Positions 47,113 to 59,279 of a DNA stretch of 64,000 nt are shown here, piece by piece. How positions within the stretch are numbered: the stretch's first letter is position 1; every line of letters begins with the position of its first letter. The DNA is taken from NCBI GenBank assembly GCA_037447655.1, contig JBBHKE010000755.1, forward strand, positions 62,001-126,000, given 5' to 3'. The position numbers and the translations under genes are program-made. This DNA is from Zygnema cylindricum (lineage: Eukaryota; Streptophyta; Zygnematophyceae; Zygnematales; Zygnemataceae). Below the pieces are notes generated by a model. It did no database searches. It saw nothing but the letters and a program-made list of their open reading frames with translations, and was not told the DNA's origin.

Positions 47113-47782
47113 GGTCTGGGGAGAACTGGAGTGGAAGGTTAGAGCTCGACCGTACAGCTTCGTAGCTTAAAACAACAGTAGGAACTGTTGACAGCTGGCC
47201 AGTTACTTCTTGAATAGGATCGTAGTGTCTTCTATATGACTACTGCACCAATTACGCCTTTTACAGCTTACGTGGAATTCCGAATTCCCCTCTTACAAGT
47301 AAAAAAGCCTTGTGGAATTCAAATACGATAGAGGAAGCTCTGATTCTAAGAAAAAAAACAAAATATGTTTGGATTCAGGGCTCGGAGAGGAGATATGATA
47401 TGTCATCAACAACCATAAAGAATTGTATCATTACATGTGACATACAGTACAGTAGAGTACAGAACAGGACTGTACTGTGTGTACTTTGCAGGACTGGACT
47501 GTACTGACTTTTGGCTCAAACTGACTATTGGCTCAAACTGACTTTTGGCTCAAACGTGGACAGATTGAGGCCATTCGTACCGTTGAAGAAGCTTCCAGCA
47601 GCAGAAATCTGGTGGATGAGTCAGCAAGTTGCTTTGGCATCACTTCACGAGGCTTCCGTACTAAACTTCGTGAAGGGTGGCGGTTCCTTAAATGTGGCAG
47701 TAGCGGAGACGCTCTCAACGGCTATCGTACCAAAATGCTGCATGCAGATTGTAGCTTAGGGTAGACTTCCATTAGCGAAAAA
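47113..47782. other. Upstream flank of kinase gene
   Basis: Presumed promoter region for the minus-strand kinase. It contains a 3 x 17-bp tandem (CTGACTTTTGGCTCAAA, 47504-47554) and an imperfect hairpin built from ACAGTACAGT and ACTGTACTGT (47449-47490). A 78-codon plus-strand frame at 47528-47764 has no recognisable relative. Confidence 0.45.
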
Positions 47783-47960
47783 GTGGGGCTGTTTACTGAG
47801 GGCCGTACCGTTTCGTACAATTTCGTATCATTTTATTTTTTTCAAGGAAAATATCTTTCCGGAAGAATCTCCAGATTTGGAGGCGTAGACTCTGACCGTC
47901 GGATGCACGATACTTTTTATCCGAGACGCCACGTCGTCAACCCAACAATTTGTGGCGAGC
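47783..47960 (+). repeat. Dispersed repeat R1, copy 1
   Basis: GTTTACTGAGGGCCGTACCG..., then CTTTCCGGAAGAATCTCC... and ACCGTCGGAT. Homologous in order to 58683-58845 (inverted), 59115-59275 and 62838-63050. Confidence 0.5.
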
Positions 47961-48190
47961 GTGAACAGTGACAACATTTTGCACAAACTGAACGTGTAAA
48001 AATGGGCCGCGTGGAAAAGTAATAATATATCCACGACTAACGCGCGGTTATGTGCGTACACGTTGCATGGGCCATGTTCCTTCCGCCAGGGTGGCTGCGA
48101 ATCCGCCGAAGTTATCCCGTCACGCTCCCGCCGCCTTTATGTCCTTCCGTTTTGAACTTTTGGGTAGTATATTCTAATGCCCCCTGAACG

Positions 48191-48274
48191 ATTACCTCCG
48201 CTGGTACAGATATTACCTCCGCTGGAACAGATATTACCTCCGCTGGTACAGATATTTACTCTGGTGGTACAGAT
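48191..48274. repeat. 4 x 21-bp tandem repeat
   Basis: Unit ATTACCTCCGCTGGTACAGAT, the last copy diverged. On the minus strand it encodes ICTSGGN-type heptads inside a 61-codon frame; I see no sign that the frame is a gene. Confidence 0.8.
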
Positions 48275-48299
48275 ATTGCGTTCAGACTTTGCAATCGAA

Positions 48300-51200
48300 G
48301 ATTCTTTCAAGATATTAAGCATCTAATATTAACCTACGTGTTACCAACCAAAGTGAGCCACGCAAATAAAATGTGGTTTACTGTAATGGAAGTCCGCCCT
48401 TAGTTTAGGGTTTTCTACGTCAGGCGTCGCCAGTAATCGTACGGAAACATTTACTAACGGTAATATTTTGATCAATTCCCCATCATGTCGTACCAGCAAG
48501 TCAACTACGGTACCGCTTACATGCTTTATTTCGATTGGAACCACTTAGTTCCTGTTTAGACTACGAGAATTGTAAAAGATTACAAAAAAGCACAAATATC
48601 ACGGTCATATTTGTACGGACGGACAAAATATAAGATTTGTAAAATTTATTAAATTTAAGCAGTTGTTCAAATCGCGCGATTTTTTCCTTTTTTCCGATTG
48701 AAACTTATAATTCGTGACTTTTGAAAAAATCGTAAAAAAACGTGTATTGTAAACTGAAACTAAAAATTTACGGAAACCTATAAACAAATTACTGTAACTG
48801 TACGTTTTTTTACAAATATGTACGGAATACAACGGGAAACATGTGTCGTACTTATTGGTACTTTCTGTTGAGTGAACTGAACAAGAATACCACGGAAGTT
48901 GTACGTTATATAATCAAAAATGTACCGACATTTTCGAAATGAGACGTTGAACGTCACAATAATTTCGCGCGTTCAGTTTGAAATTTGTACAGGCGTCTTC
49001 TTCAATTTTTTTTGAAAGAAGACGCCATGGAACATTGAAAACGAAACCGCGAGGAAGCCGCTTCCCCATATCCTACCCTCCTCCCTCCCAAGCTTTTTAC
49101 TATCCTCGCCTCTAGACTTCGACAAGAGCAATCATGCCCATATTCTATCCTAAGGTGGACGACTGGGCCACCAGTTGGTGAAGAAGTTCCGATGCCAGTA
49201 AAGAGTGTGATAAAAATATAAAGAGTTTATTGTTTTATCGCTCATTTAACAGGAAAAACTTGCAAACTGCGTTATATATAATAGTTTGTTGTTTTTTTAT
49301 GTACGGAATAGCACGGAAGGAAACTCATTAACGATTTTTTGCGATTTGATCAAAAGGTTCAATGCGTTTGTTACGTATAATTCGTCACGTACGGTACGTT
49401 CGCGCTAATCGCCGTGAACAACTATGGAAATTATCAAACGTTTCGTACTTTCGTCCTCAAAAAGACAAAAAAAGAACAACCGCGTATCGCTATTGGTGTA
49501 AAGGTTATTTTATATCTTCTCCTCCCGTAGTCCCGTACTTTTACGCAATTTTCAATCGGATATCGCCATTTGGAATGTGAAACCCTGAAACCCTAGCCTT
49601 TCAATATCAACCGTCGGATTAGTAATAAGCAAAGTACGCAAGGAGAAATAAATGTTTCTAAGGGTGCGGCCCCATGTGGCTAAGTTCGGGTTTTTTTTTG
49701 TCGTTTTCTTGTCAAACTTAGCGCCGTACTGCCTAAGTTGCGACCGTACGAAGAAATCGCAAATTTGTAGAGTACAATTTGCGTCATTCTCAAACTTAGG
49801 ATGTACGAAAATTTGTCGTTTTGCGTTTTTTCGACCCACTGTCACGTCATCTTCAGACTTATCATAAAACACATTGGCAATGTGTTTTAAGCTAAGTAAA
49901 CCCCTTTACGCCAATAAGAAAACATATTCCCACGTGTGAAAAGTTTTCAAAATTTTTGGGAACTGAAAAAAGTATAGGGCTGTTCGTTTTTGTCCGCACG
50001 CACGGTTTATTTTGTGCCCTTTGACAGAAAGGTGAAAAATCTGCGAAGGAGCCTCTGCTCCTCGCACTCCCTGCCGCTTGCCACCGGCCGCCCCGTGCAG
50101 CCCCGCAAACCACACCATTTCGTATTCTTGCTACAAGTCAGCTTTAAGTGCAGCGGGAGGGAGACGGAGAAATTTTTTCAGAGCGACGTTATTTAACCAC
50201 CGCGGAAGGTATAAAAGCACTACTTCCGCCGTTTGAAAATCACCACAACATAAAAAAAAACCACTTTCTTAATTTAAAATCAATCTTACACCCCATTTAT
50301 ATTTATAACGGGCATTAATTAGGGTAAATGGGGGTGGGGAAGTGAAGGGTCTAAGCAAGTGAAGGAGGCAGATATGGTGAGATTGTCCTGTGCGGTAGAA
50401 CTAGCTGAGGAGTTATAGTGGAGGTCAATTTAAACGGAATTGAAAGAAAGTTTAACCGTTTTTAGACCATTTTGGAAAAACTAAAGAAGTTTTATGTTTT
50501 GATTTCATTTTCTGGTTCCGTTGTTTTCAACTTCAAATTCAGTTTTTGATTCCGTTACAATTACAATTTCAAGTGAAGATTCAGTTTGAATTATATATAC
50601 AATTTAAAGTTGCAAATTCAATTTTTCTCGTTTTTTGTTTTAGTTCATTTTTTCATACAGATCCTATTTTCCTCCACTACAATTTTGGTCCAAACTATAA
50701 GTCTTTGTAATCATTTTTACTTTCTCCGTATATATTACTTTTTCCATCTCCTCCCACCTGTCAAAGTCACCCTAAATACTTCAAATTACTTTGCTCTATT
50801 CCACTTTATCTGTGGAATCCATTTTCAGTTTCAGTTGTTGATCACTTTTAGGTTGCTTATGTGATATTTAAATTGTGATGGTTTAAGGCATTTTTTTGCC
50901 CTTTTTGATGTTGAAAATGTTATGCTTGGTATAGTTGGTTTTCAAGCAAGAAATTTATTTTTCCGTTTTATACATGAATACAATGAATAGCTTGTCTCTT
51001 ATCCAACTCTTCTCCTTGTAAGTTATATATATTTTGTTCTTTCAATATTCATTCTATATTGTGCATATATATTTATACCAACGTGCACTGTATTTGTTAT
51101 TGTTTTATGGGTTTTTTTTCCATTAAATGTTTCGTCTTCTTTTCAAGTGTTTGGTGTCCTATAATTTTGTAAATATTCGAGTATTTGGAGTTGCTGAACA

Positions 51201-51652
51201 TTTTCACATTGGGTTTGCGAAGGCTTTGTTGCGTGTTGTTGTTGTAGCTCTAAACACCTCGTGGTATCATTTTTTCAGAAAATACACAAATTAGATATAT
51301 AATCAACAATTTTTCAAGAGGTACACAAGTTTGATATCTAATCAACATTTGTTTTACATTGAAATTCATTTTCTAGATCTGGTAGAAAAACACACGCTAG
51401 TGTTGGAGATTTACGCTAGTTTAAGAATCATTCGAGAAAATAAAATGAAAAACTACCAATAAACATTCATTCAAGATATATATAACATTAAATAATGGAT
51501 TGGAAAAAATGTGAGAGTGTATGTTCATAAATATACAAAAGAAAAGTTACACATACGCTTACATTTCAAAACCTGGAGAATAGAGATTTGAAAAGTAAAT
51601 TGCCTTCTCAAACTCCAATAGTCAATCTATTAGGTATTCACAAACTAAAATA
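48300..51652. other. Spacer rich in GTAC motifs, no gene recognised
   Basis: AT-rich and non-coding as far as I can see. 48420-49810 has about 21 GTAC sites by eye. 49662-49880 resembles one end of the 61488-62339 element (TAA then GGGTGCGGCCCCATGTGG). A TATA-like GGTATAAAAG at 50205-50214 has no convincing downstream gene. A short perfect hairpin (AACACATT-GGC-AATGTGTT) lies near 49868-49887. Confidence 0.5.
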
Positions 51653-52779
51653 TGTTGAGATTTGAAATCTTTAGTTCAGTAAATAGAGTAGACCAAAAAG
51701 ACTTAGAATATTTTCTGAGTAGTATTTACCTTTATTAGTGTTACAGTAGAAAAAGTACATTAGAGTGTTTTCTACCTCTGCATTAGAGTGTTTTCTACCT
51801 CTGCACATTTTACGCAGTAGCGTCGATACGCGTCACGCAGCAGACGTTTGGAATCGCCGGATCAGACGAACGAAATATGATCCGGATACCTCGGAAAATA
51901 TGTGGTACGACAATTTTTGGAGTCATACGGATATCTTGGAAATATATCGTACGGAACATTTCTATGATCGTTAAATGGAAACGTCCGGATATTTTGGAAA
52001 TGAGTTGTACAATACGATTTATGATCATTGATTTCGAGAGGCGTCGACGGACGTGACTCACCTAAGACCACAAGCATGATTCATGTGGGACCGCAAGTGA
52101 CGAGGCGTGATTTACGTGCGACCACAAGTGACGAGGCGTGATTCACGTGGGACCACAAGTGACGAAGCACTCAGGTGCTTCGTACTACACTACGACAGTC
52201 GGCTGGACTTTAGCGACTACTATGACTAAGCACCTGGAACATTTTGTAAGGCTCGTCATCTGAAAATATTTGAATAACAGAGTTTTGTAGTTTAGTGTAT
52301 TAAAATTTAGTGTTTCATTAATTAGGTTTTAGAAAACAATAATTAGGTTTTTGGAGGTACTCTAGGTACAGTAAAGTACAGGTTGGATACTTTGTCGTTA
52401 GTCAAGAAAGTTCCCTAATACGGTCACCCGAATTAGCGTGACCAGTAGATACTCATTGTGAGTATATATTTTAGGACTTAGCCAATTTTGAATTATCCAG
52501 TATTGGGAATATGATTTTGTAAGGGCAGTTTTTGGGAAACTTCCAAACATCATATCTTATGGTTTACTGGGTCATTTGGGCTGCAATTTTGGAAATTGTC
52601 ATTTTACTGTATTTTGTATCACTGTGGCAAATTTGAAGCATATTGGCTTTCTGAGTCGTATCTTGTGTTAGTTCAAAGTTGGCTGTTGAGTAGGTGCTTT
52701 GATAATTTCTGTTGTTTTTCATGTCTACTTCCACTACTACTGCTGGTTCTCCGCTTGCAACGGTGGTTGTAGAACAACA
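51653..52779 (+). repeat. 5' LTR of element H
   Basis: 1127 bp, TGTTGAGATT...AGAACAACA. It has a duplicated CATTAGAGTGTTTTCTACCT at about 51758-51800, tandem 30-bp units with ACGTGGGACCACAAGTGACG (52035-52165), a perfect hairpin CGAAGCAC/GTGCTTCG, and TATATATTTT near 52461 as a possible TATA box. Confidence 0.9.
52035..52165 (+). promoter_or_regulatory. Tandem ACGT-core repeats in LTR H
   Basis: Three to four imperfect units of about 30 bp (GTGACGAGGCGTGATTCACG then TGGGACCACAA) with CACGTG G-box cores or variants, placed upstream of the TATA-like string. The array recurs in the 3' LTR at about 57380-57480. Such cores bind bZIP and bHLH factors in plants; use here is inferred. Confidence 0.5.
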
Positions 52780-53530
52780 GGTTATGGGCCTTTCATCAAG
52801 AACTCCTATCTTCAATGGCCAAAAGTATGCGTACTAGGCGGTGATGGTTGAATCGTCTTTTGAAACTGCTGACTTATTGGGGGTCTTGGATGGCTCCCTT
52901 GATGAAACAGATCCAACTTGGGCGAAAAAGAATTCAATGGGAAGGAACCATCTAATTCTTTGTATTTCGGAAAATTTGGTCATGTCTTGACTGAAAATGA
53001 AGAAGGCGAGGGAGATTTGGACATCCCTGAAATCCGCTTTTGAGAAAGCAAATGTTCGGGAGGAGCTTTTGGTGGCTGGAAAAATTTGGGGATACAAATA
53101 CACGGGGGGAACTATGGTTGAGTATTGTGACAATTTTTGTGCGCTCACTGATGCTCACTCTTCTGCTGGGGGGTCATTTCCTGAGTTTCAACAGGTAGCT
53201 TTGCTTATTAGAGGTCTCCCTAGTAGCATGAATGGTGTGTCTGTTCAATTAAAAAGTCATGATAAAGCTAGCTGGTCAGTTCAATTAACGCATAATCTTA
53301 TATTAGAGGAAGAAAAAAATACTAAACTCCTTGAGGGAGAAGGAAAGGTTGAAGCGTTTGCAACAGACTTTGACAAAAAAAATCAGTTTAATCAGAATAG
53401 TAATCACTTTAACTAGAATCAGAAAAAGTTTAATCAGCGGCAGAATAGGCCATCTACTACTACTTTTTTCTATTGTTCTGAGAAGGGTCATGGATACAGG
53501 TATTGTCCTAAAGTGAAAAGGCTAATGAGA
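52721..53530 (+). pseudogene. copia gag (element H)
   Basis: ATG at 52721 inside the LTR (MSTSTTTAGSPLATVVVEQQVMGLSSRTPIFNG). The frame reads across the primer-binding site and meets a TAG after KYAY (52836). It reopens with AVMVESSFETADLLGVLDG, has a second stop near 52988, and is open 52997-53416 (AREIWTSLKSAFEKANVREELL, YTGGTMVEYCDNFCALTD). The knuckle reads FFYCSEKGHGYRYC: the first cysteine of CCHC has become phenylalanine. Several stops make it non-functional. Confidence 0.85.
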
Positions 53531-53619
53531 CAGGTTTATACAGGCCAGGTTGGCAGCAGAGCCAGTATCACAGAGGTTTTTCTGGAAATCCATCCCGTGG
53601 ATATGCTCTTTTTTCAGCT

Positions 53620-56600
53620 TCTGCAACTGATGTAGATGAGTCTCTCAACTTCAATGAGCAAGAGGAGGCGGATTTATTTGCTATGGCGGCTGCCATGGAG
53701 GGTTCAAAGGATACAGGATGGATCATGGACACGGGAGCATCTGCCCACATGTGTTGGAACAAGCCAGCTTTTACGAATCTGCAGCAAAAATCTCCAAAGA
53801 GTATCTACTAAGCTTGCAGCATGAGTGTTCAAACCGGAACAAGGCAGCTTTTACGAATCTGCAACAAAAATCTCCAAAGAGTATCTACTATGCTTGCAGC
53901 ATGAGTGTTCAAACCTCGACTCAGGGTGATGTATCATTGATGGTAGATGCGGGGGGAAAGTCGGTAGAGAGAACCCTTCACAATGTTTTGTATTTTCCAG
54001 ATTTTAAGAAAAATCTTTTTCTACATCATTAGTGGAGACCAAAGGCTTCGAAATTGTTCTGAAAGGAGGGAGACAGGTTGTTAACAAGAAAGGGAAAGTC
54101 GTAGTAACAAGAACTAGAGATGCTAGCAAAATGTACCAGATGGACATGGCAGAATATAAGGAAAATGATGTTCTCTACTCCAGTGTCGAATCTGATAATG
54201 AGTTGTGGCATAAGAGATTAGGACACATGAATTATGATAGTCTAAAGAAAATGGTGAGTTCGGGAAAAGTTGATGGAGTTTCTCTCAAATCTCATCCTAT
54301 AAAATCATGTGATGGTTTTTCACTAGGCAAGATCCAGAGATTGCTATTTCCACAAGAAAAAAACCACAGATCGGACAAAGTTTTACAGCTAATACACTCT
54401 GATGTTCTCGGTCCTTCACAAGTGGCGTCGGTAGGATGCGTCCACTATATGGTCACATTTACAGATAACTACTCGAGGTACACCAAAGTTTACTTCATGT
54501 AACATAAGAGTGAAGTGTTTACTCACTTCAAACACTACAAAGCGTGGGCGGAAAAGCTTCATGGTGTTCTAATATTGCTACTGAGATCGGACAACGAGGA
54601 GAATACACATCAAAGGAATTCGAAGAAATTCTCCTTCGAGAAGGTATCAGTCATAATCTTACAGTTCCATATACACTTGAACAAAATGGTGTTTCTGAGA
54701 GATTAAATAGGACAATGACAGAGAGTGCTCGGTCCATGCTTGCAGATAAAGGGCTAGATTTGAAATTTTGGGCTGAAGCACTTAACTGTGTTGTTTATAT
54801 TAAGAATAGAATTGCTTTTAGATCTGTTAGCAATACACCTTATGAGCTTTGGACAGGAGAAAAACCTGATGTTAGTCACTTTAGAATCTTTGGCAGCAAG
54901 TGTTTTATTCTAAATACTTCACAGGACAGATGGAAAATGGAGGCTAAAGGCATACTTGGAATTTTCATGGGGTATGATGATAATGCGAAAGGATATAGAG
55001 TTTTTGTATTTGAGAAACAGAAAGTGATTATTTCTGGGAATATCCAGATTAAACATGAACAGGATTCGGTTGACCATTTTAAAGTGCTAGATCAAACGAC
55101 AAAGGAAAAGCAAGAATATGTCATTTTTCACCATATGCAGCGAGTCTACTTTCCACCGGCAAGTGGGACACCTCTTCCTTCAGTTCCTCTAGTGCCTTTA
55201 CAAGATGTTTCACACAAGCTACACCTGAATTGGAAGGAACTACTACACATTCTGTACTAAATCAAGTTACGGTTCAAACTAAACAGAGAAATTAGAGGTT
55301 GCCGACAATCTCAGCCTCAGAATTTCCGGGGGGAAAGAGATATAGCAGCCGTCTGCAAGCAAACTCTCACCTTGCTTTTTCTGCAGCTACAGAGGAGCCC
55401 CTAACAATCCAGAAGGCCTTCTCATCACCTGAGAGAAATCAGTGGATCGAGGCGGCAAATGATGAAATGAAGTCTATTATAGAGGCACAGACATGGGAGT
55501 TGGTGGATCTTCCTCCGGGCAGAAAAGCCATCGGCAGCAAATGGGTATTCAAGGTGAAGCTGAACCCGGACAACACCATCGAAAGGTATAAGGCCAGACT
55601 AGTGGCCAAGGGGTATAATCAAAAAGAAGGTATTGACTTTGAGGAAACATTCTCTCAAGTTGTCAGATTTCCCATTGTCAGAATTTTGCTAAGTCTAGCG
55701 GCTATAGAGAATATGGAAATACATCAAATGAATGTTAAAACTGCTTTCTTGCATGGAGAGTAAGAAGAAACCATGTATATGAAACAACTTGAAATGTATT
55801 TTGAAAATGGAAATGAATAATTAGTGTGTAAATTGATGAAATCTTTGTATGGGCTAAAATAAGCCCCGCGTCACTGGAATCTGAAGTTAGATGAGTTTTT
55901 GACTGGGATAGGTTATAAGAGAATTAGCTCAGATCATTCCGTATATAATCTACAAAGAGAGGATGGGGTAATTTGCATTTCTGTATATGTGGATGATTTA
56001 TTATAAATAAGTAAGTCAATGGATGAAATAAACCGCATTAAAGCGGCTGTAAGGTCTATGTTCGAGATGAAGGACCTCGGTGAGGCCAAATACATCTTAG
56101 GAATACAGGTAGAAAGAGACAGAATCAAGAGGCTAATTATGTTGACTCATAAAGAAACAATAGGTAACATGCTGGAAAGATTTGACATGAAAGATATAAA
56201 AGGATCTATAAATACCATGGAATTCGGGTAGAAATTGGAAGGAAGGGATTTAGATTCGGGCATAATGGTGTGTGAGAATCTAGAGTCAGGGGAGGAGGAG
56301 TTTATGGCTTCAAAACCTTAAAGACACGTAGTTGGAATTCTTATATATTTTATGAACTGCACGAGACCTGATAGCAACAGCTGTGGGAGTCTTGAGCAGA
56401 AGTCTGCAAAATCCAAAAAGGGCAGATTGGGAAGCAACGAAAAGGGTGTTAAGATATCTTGCTGGTACTCGAATTCTCAGGCTTGTACTCGGAGGAGGAG
56501 AGGTGAAAATACAAACGTGGAGCGATGCGAGTTATGGGGACATGCGAAGCCGGAAATCTACAACAGGTTTTGTGCTCAAGATTGGAGAGGGAACTTGCTG

Positions 56601-56970
56601 CTGAAGTAGAAAATTACAAAAGATTACAGCTCAATCCACAATGGAGTCTGAATACATGGGAGCAGCTTCGCCCCTCAAGGAGCTCCTATGGGTCAAGTCT
56701 ATTCTATAGGAACTTGGGTAAATGCAAACAGGTCCTCATTCTATTTGGTGTGACAACCAAGCAGCCATTGCCATTGCCTCTAACCCCAACCATCATTTTA
56801 AAAGTAAAAACATGGATGTTAGACTTCACTTTGTCAAGGAAAAAGTACTTGCAAAATTCATTAAGTTGTGTTATTTACCAGATGAGAAGATGGTGGGTGA
56901 CATGTTAACAAAAGCCATTCTTGCTCCTAAGTTGCAGTTTTGCACAAAAGTTGTTCGACTAAGTGAGTAA
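53620..56970 (+). pseudogene. copia pol (element H)
   Basis: Protease: GWIMDTGASAHMC near 53720 (catalytic DTGA). An 80-bp tandem duplication (53761-53840 and 53841-53920) then shifts the frame. Integrase: LWHKRLGHMNYDSL, then CDGFSLGK (first CXXC cysteine lost), HSDVLGPSQV (54032-54502); QRGEYTSKEF and LEQNGVSERLNRTMTES (54544-54800). The C-terminal part runs to 55260. RT: WELVDLPPGRKAIGSKWVFKVK (55299-55763), then YVDDLL at 55984-55995 followed by a stop. RNase H: TWSDASYGD near 56510 and CDNQAAIAIASNPNHHFKSKNM (56722-56970), ending at the natural stop. Multiple frameshifts. Confidence 0.87.
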
Positions 56971-56993
56971 CTAAGTCTAAAGATTTAGGGGAG

Positions 56994-58090
56994 TGTTGAG
57001 ATTTGAAATCTTTAGTTAGTAAATAGAGTAGACTTAGAATAGTTCTAAGTAGTGGTATATAAGACTTACCTTTATTAGTGTTACAGTAGCCAAAGTACAA
57101 TAGAGTGTATTGTACCTCTGCAGGTTTTACGGAGTGGCGCCGACACGCGTCGCGCAGCAGACAATTGGAATCGCTAGATCAGACGGACGGAATCTGATCC
57201 GGATACCTCGGAAAATATATGGTACGGCTATTTTGGAGTCATCCAGATATTTTGGAAGTATATGGTACGGAATGTTTTTATGATCATCAAATAGAAACGT
57301 GCGGATAGTTCGGAAGTGAATTGTACGATACGACTTATGATAGTTGATTTTGAGGGACGTCGACGAACGCAATACACCTGGGACCACAAGTATGATTCAT
57401 GTGGGACCGCAAATGACGAGGCGTGATTTACGTGGGACCACAAGTGACGAGGCGTGATTCACGTGGGACCACAAGTGACGAAGCACTCAGGTGCTTCGTA
57501 CTACACTACGATAGTCGGCTGGACTTTAGCGACTACTGTGACTAAGCACCTGGAACATTTTGTAAGGCTCGTCATCTGAAAATATTTGAGTAACAGTTTT
57601 GTAGTTTAGTGAATTATAATTTAGTGTTTCATTAATTAGGTTTTGGAAAACAATAATTAGGTTTTTGGAGGTACTCTAGGTACAATAAAGTACAGGTTGG
57701 ATACTTTGACGTTAGTCAGGATAGTTCCCTAGTACGGTCACCTGAATTAGCGTGACCAGTAGATACTCACTGTGAGTATATATTTTAGGACTTAGCAATT
57801 TTGAATTATCGTTTTGGGAATATGATTTTGTAAGGGCAGTTTTTGGGAAACTTCCAAACATCATATCTTATGGTTTACTGGGTCATTTGGGCTGCAATTT
57901 TGGGAATTGTCATTTTACTGTATTTTGTATCATTGTGGCAAATTTGAAGCATATTGGCTTTCTGAGTCGTATCTTTTGTTAGTTCAAAGTTGGCTGTTGA
58001 GTAGGTGCTTTTATAGTTTCTGTTGTTTTTCATGTCTACTTCCACTACTACTGCTGGTTCTCCGCCTACAACGGTCGTTGTAGATTAACA
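56994..58090 (+). repeat. 3' LTR of element H
   Basis: 1097 bp, TGTTGAGATT...TAGATTAACA, following TTTAGGGGAG. It matches the 5' LTR along its length, with missing or altered short stretches near the start. Confidence 0.9.
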
Positions 58091-58320
58091 ACACACACAT
58101 AGAGTATGCTTAGTTTTGTGCGCCTACCAAAGGCCTACCATAAAAATGCCTACTTTTGAACTATGATTTGAATATACGAAGGCGATTGTCCTTTGCCAAT
58201 TGTTAGGCTGTCATGGCTCTTCCGCTGTGGTTCATATCTTTTTTTTACAAATTGTACAAATTTTACACGTTCCCTGTTGTGGCTTGTCTCCATTTTAAAA
58301 ACAAGGGAGGACACTTGACA

Positions 58321-58671
58321 GTAATGTTATGTATACGGTAAAAATACATCGCGATAAATCCGATATTAGGTATTATTGATTATCAATCGATCAGAGGCCT
58401 TGATATAGTACGGAAATTCGTACGGAAAGCCATAAGAAAAAGATACAAAGAAAACGTCCGTTTCCCCAGCCACGAGGGAGGGAAGTTAATTTTGACCTAG
58501 CCTCAACTTCGATATATCGCGGTACAAAATATATTGAATTATCGGGCAATATATCGCAAAAATATCGCGATATTGGCCTCCTCGATATACCGAAGCGATT
58601 CATCGATTACTTGGTAGCCAAATTTAGGTACATATCGAATATCAGCTTGGTTCCTTCGATACACAACATTT
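58321..58671. mobile_element. Diverged hAT-like miniature, related to 20873-21678
   Basis: 351 bp with imperfect inverted ends (AATGTTATGTAT / ATACACAACATT) and an 8-bp flank pair matching at 6 of 8 positions (CTTGACAG / CTCGCCAG). The ends align with the 806-bp hAT element (TCGCGATAA subterminal motif; CGATATACCGAAGCGAT near the right end). Old, internally deleted copy. Confidence 0.55.
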
Positions 58672-58682
58672 CTCGCCAGTTA

Positions 58683-59275
58683 GTGGATAGAATGAGCGTT
58701 TGCTTTGAAAACAACGAATTGGGCGGTCGAAGTTGCTGCCCAATATTTTGGAGAATATTGTCGAATCTACGGTAAACATATTTTTTAAAAAAAGTACGAC
58801 CTTGTACAAAATTGTACTTTTACCTGTAAACAACCTCACTTTTCGCCTCATGGAGGTTCACCCTTGGCCATCAAAGAAACCTCGTCATTAAGCTTCTCGT
58901 ACGAAATAACGAAGGCTAGGATAAAACGACAGATATATATATTGATTTGGTTTTGGTTGGGCCTTCACCCATCCTCCGCGATAGCTCAAAATTTTATGAA
59001 ATTCGTATAATGCTTAATTTCTATGTTTTTTTTAAATGAGCTGATATATTCGTTGTTGGTTGCACTATATGAAATAATTCTATTCATGGGTTAAAGGTGG
59101 GCCTCCATCACGCAAAAATTGGGGGTTTTTACTGGAAAACGTACCTTTCTATACTTGGCCGTACTGTTTTTTTTCTTGTTTTCTTTAAACATATTTACTG
59201 GAAGGTTCTCCAATTTTTTTGGCGAATATTTCGACCGTCCAATTTTGAGTTTTTGAAGCAAACGCACCGTCTATT
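58683..59275. repeat. Inverted pair of repeat R1 (foldback-like)
   Basis: Copy at 58683-58845 in minus orientation and copy at 59115-59275 in plus orientation, about 270 bp apart. Outer ends are GCGTTTGCTT and AAGCAAACGC. A foldback or long-TIR transposon is possible; I see no target duplication. Confidence 0.5.
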
Positions 59276-59279
59276 CGGT

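Larger units (their letters stand above)
51653..58090 (+). mobile_element. Ty1/copia retrotransposon H, second family
   Basis: 6438-bp plus-strand element with LTRs 51653-52779 and 56994-58090, a primer-binding site GGTTATGGGCC at 52780-52790, gag-pol and a polypurine tract (TTTAGGGGAG). LTRs are closely similar but carry indels. The flanking five bases (AAATA on the left, ACACA on the right) do not match, so the target duplication is lost or one flank is rearranged. The LTR sequence is unrelated to the A-G family apart from the ends, but the gag start inside the LTR and the half-tRNA site are shared. Confidence 0.9.

Noticed and set aside
48191-48274. CRISPR-like array
   Set aside because: Units are contiguous with no spacers; it is a plain tandem repeat in eukaryotic sequence.
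50586-50864. 92-codon hydrophobic ORF after a TATA-like sequence
   Set aside because: AT-rich runs of F, L and I with no domain; long open frames of this kind are expected in such sequence.
51648-58095. 5-bp target duplication for element H
   Set aside because: Flanks AAATA and ACACA do not match, so I do not claim one.
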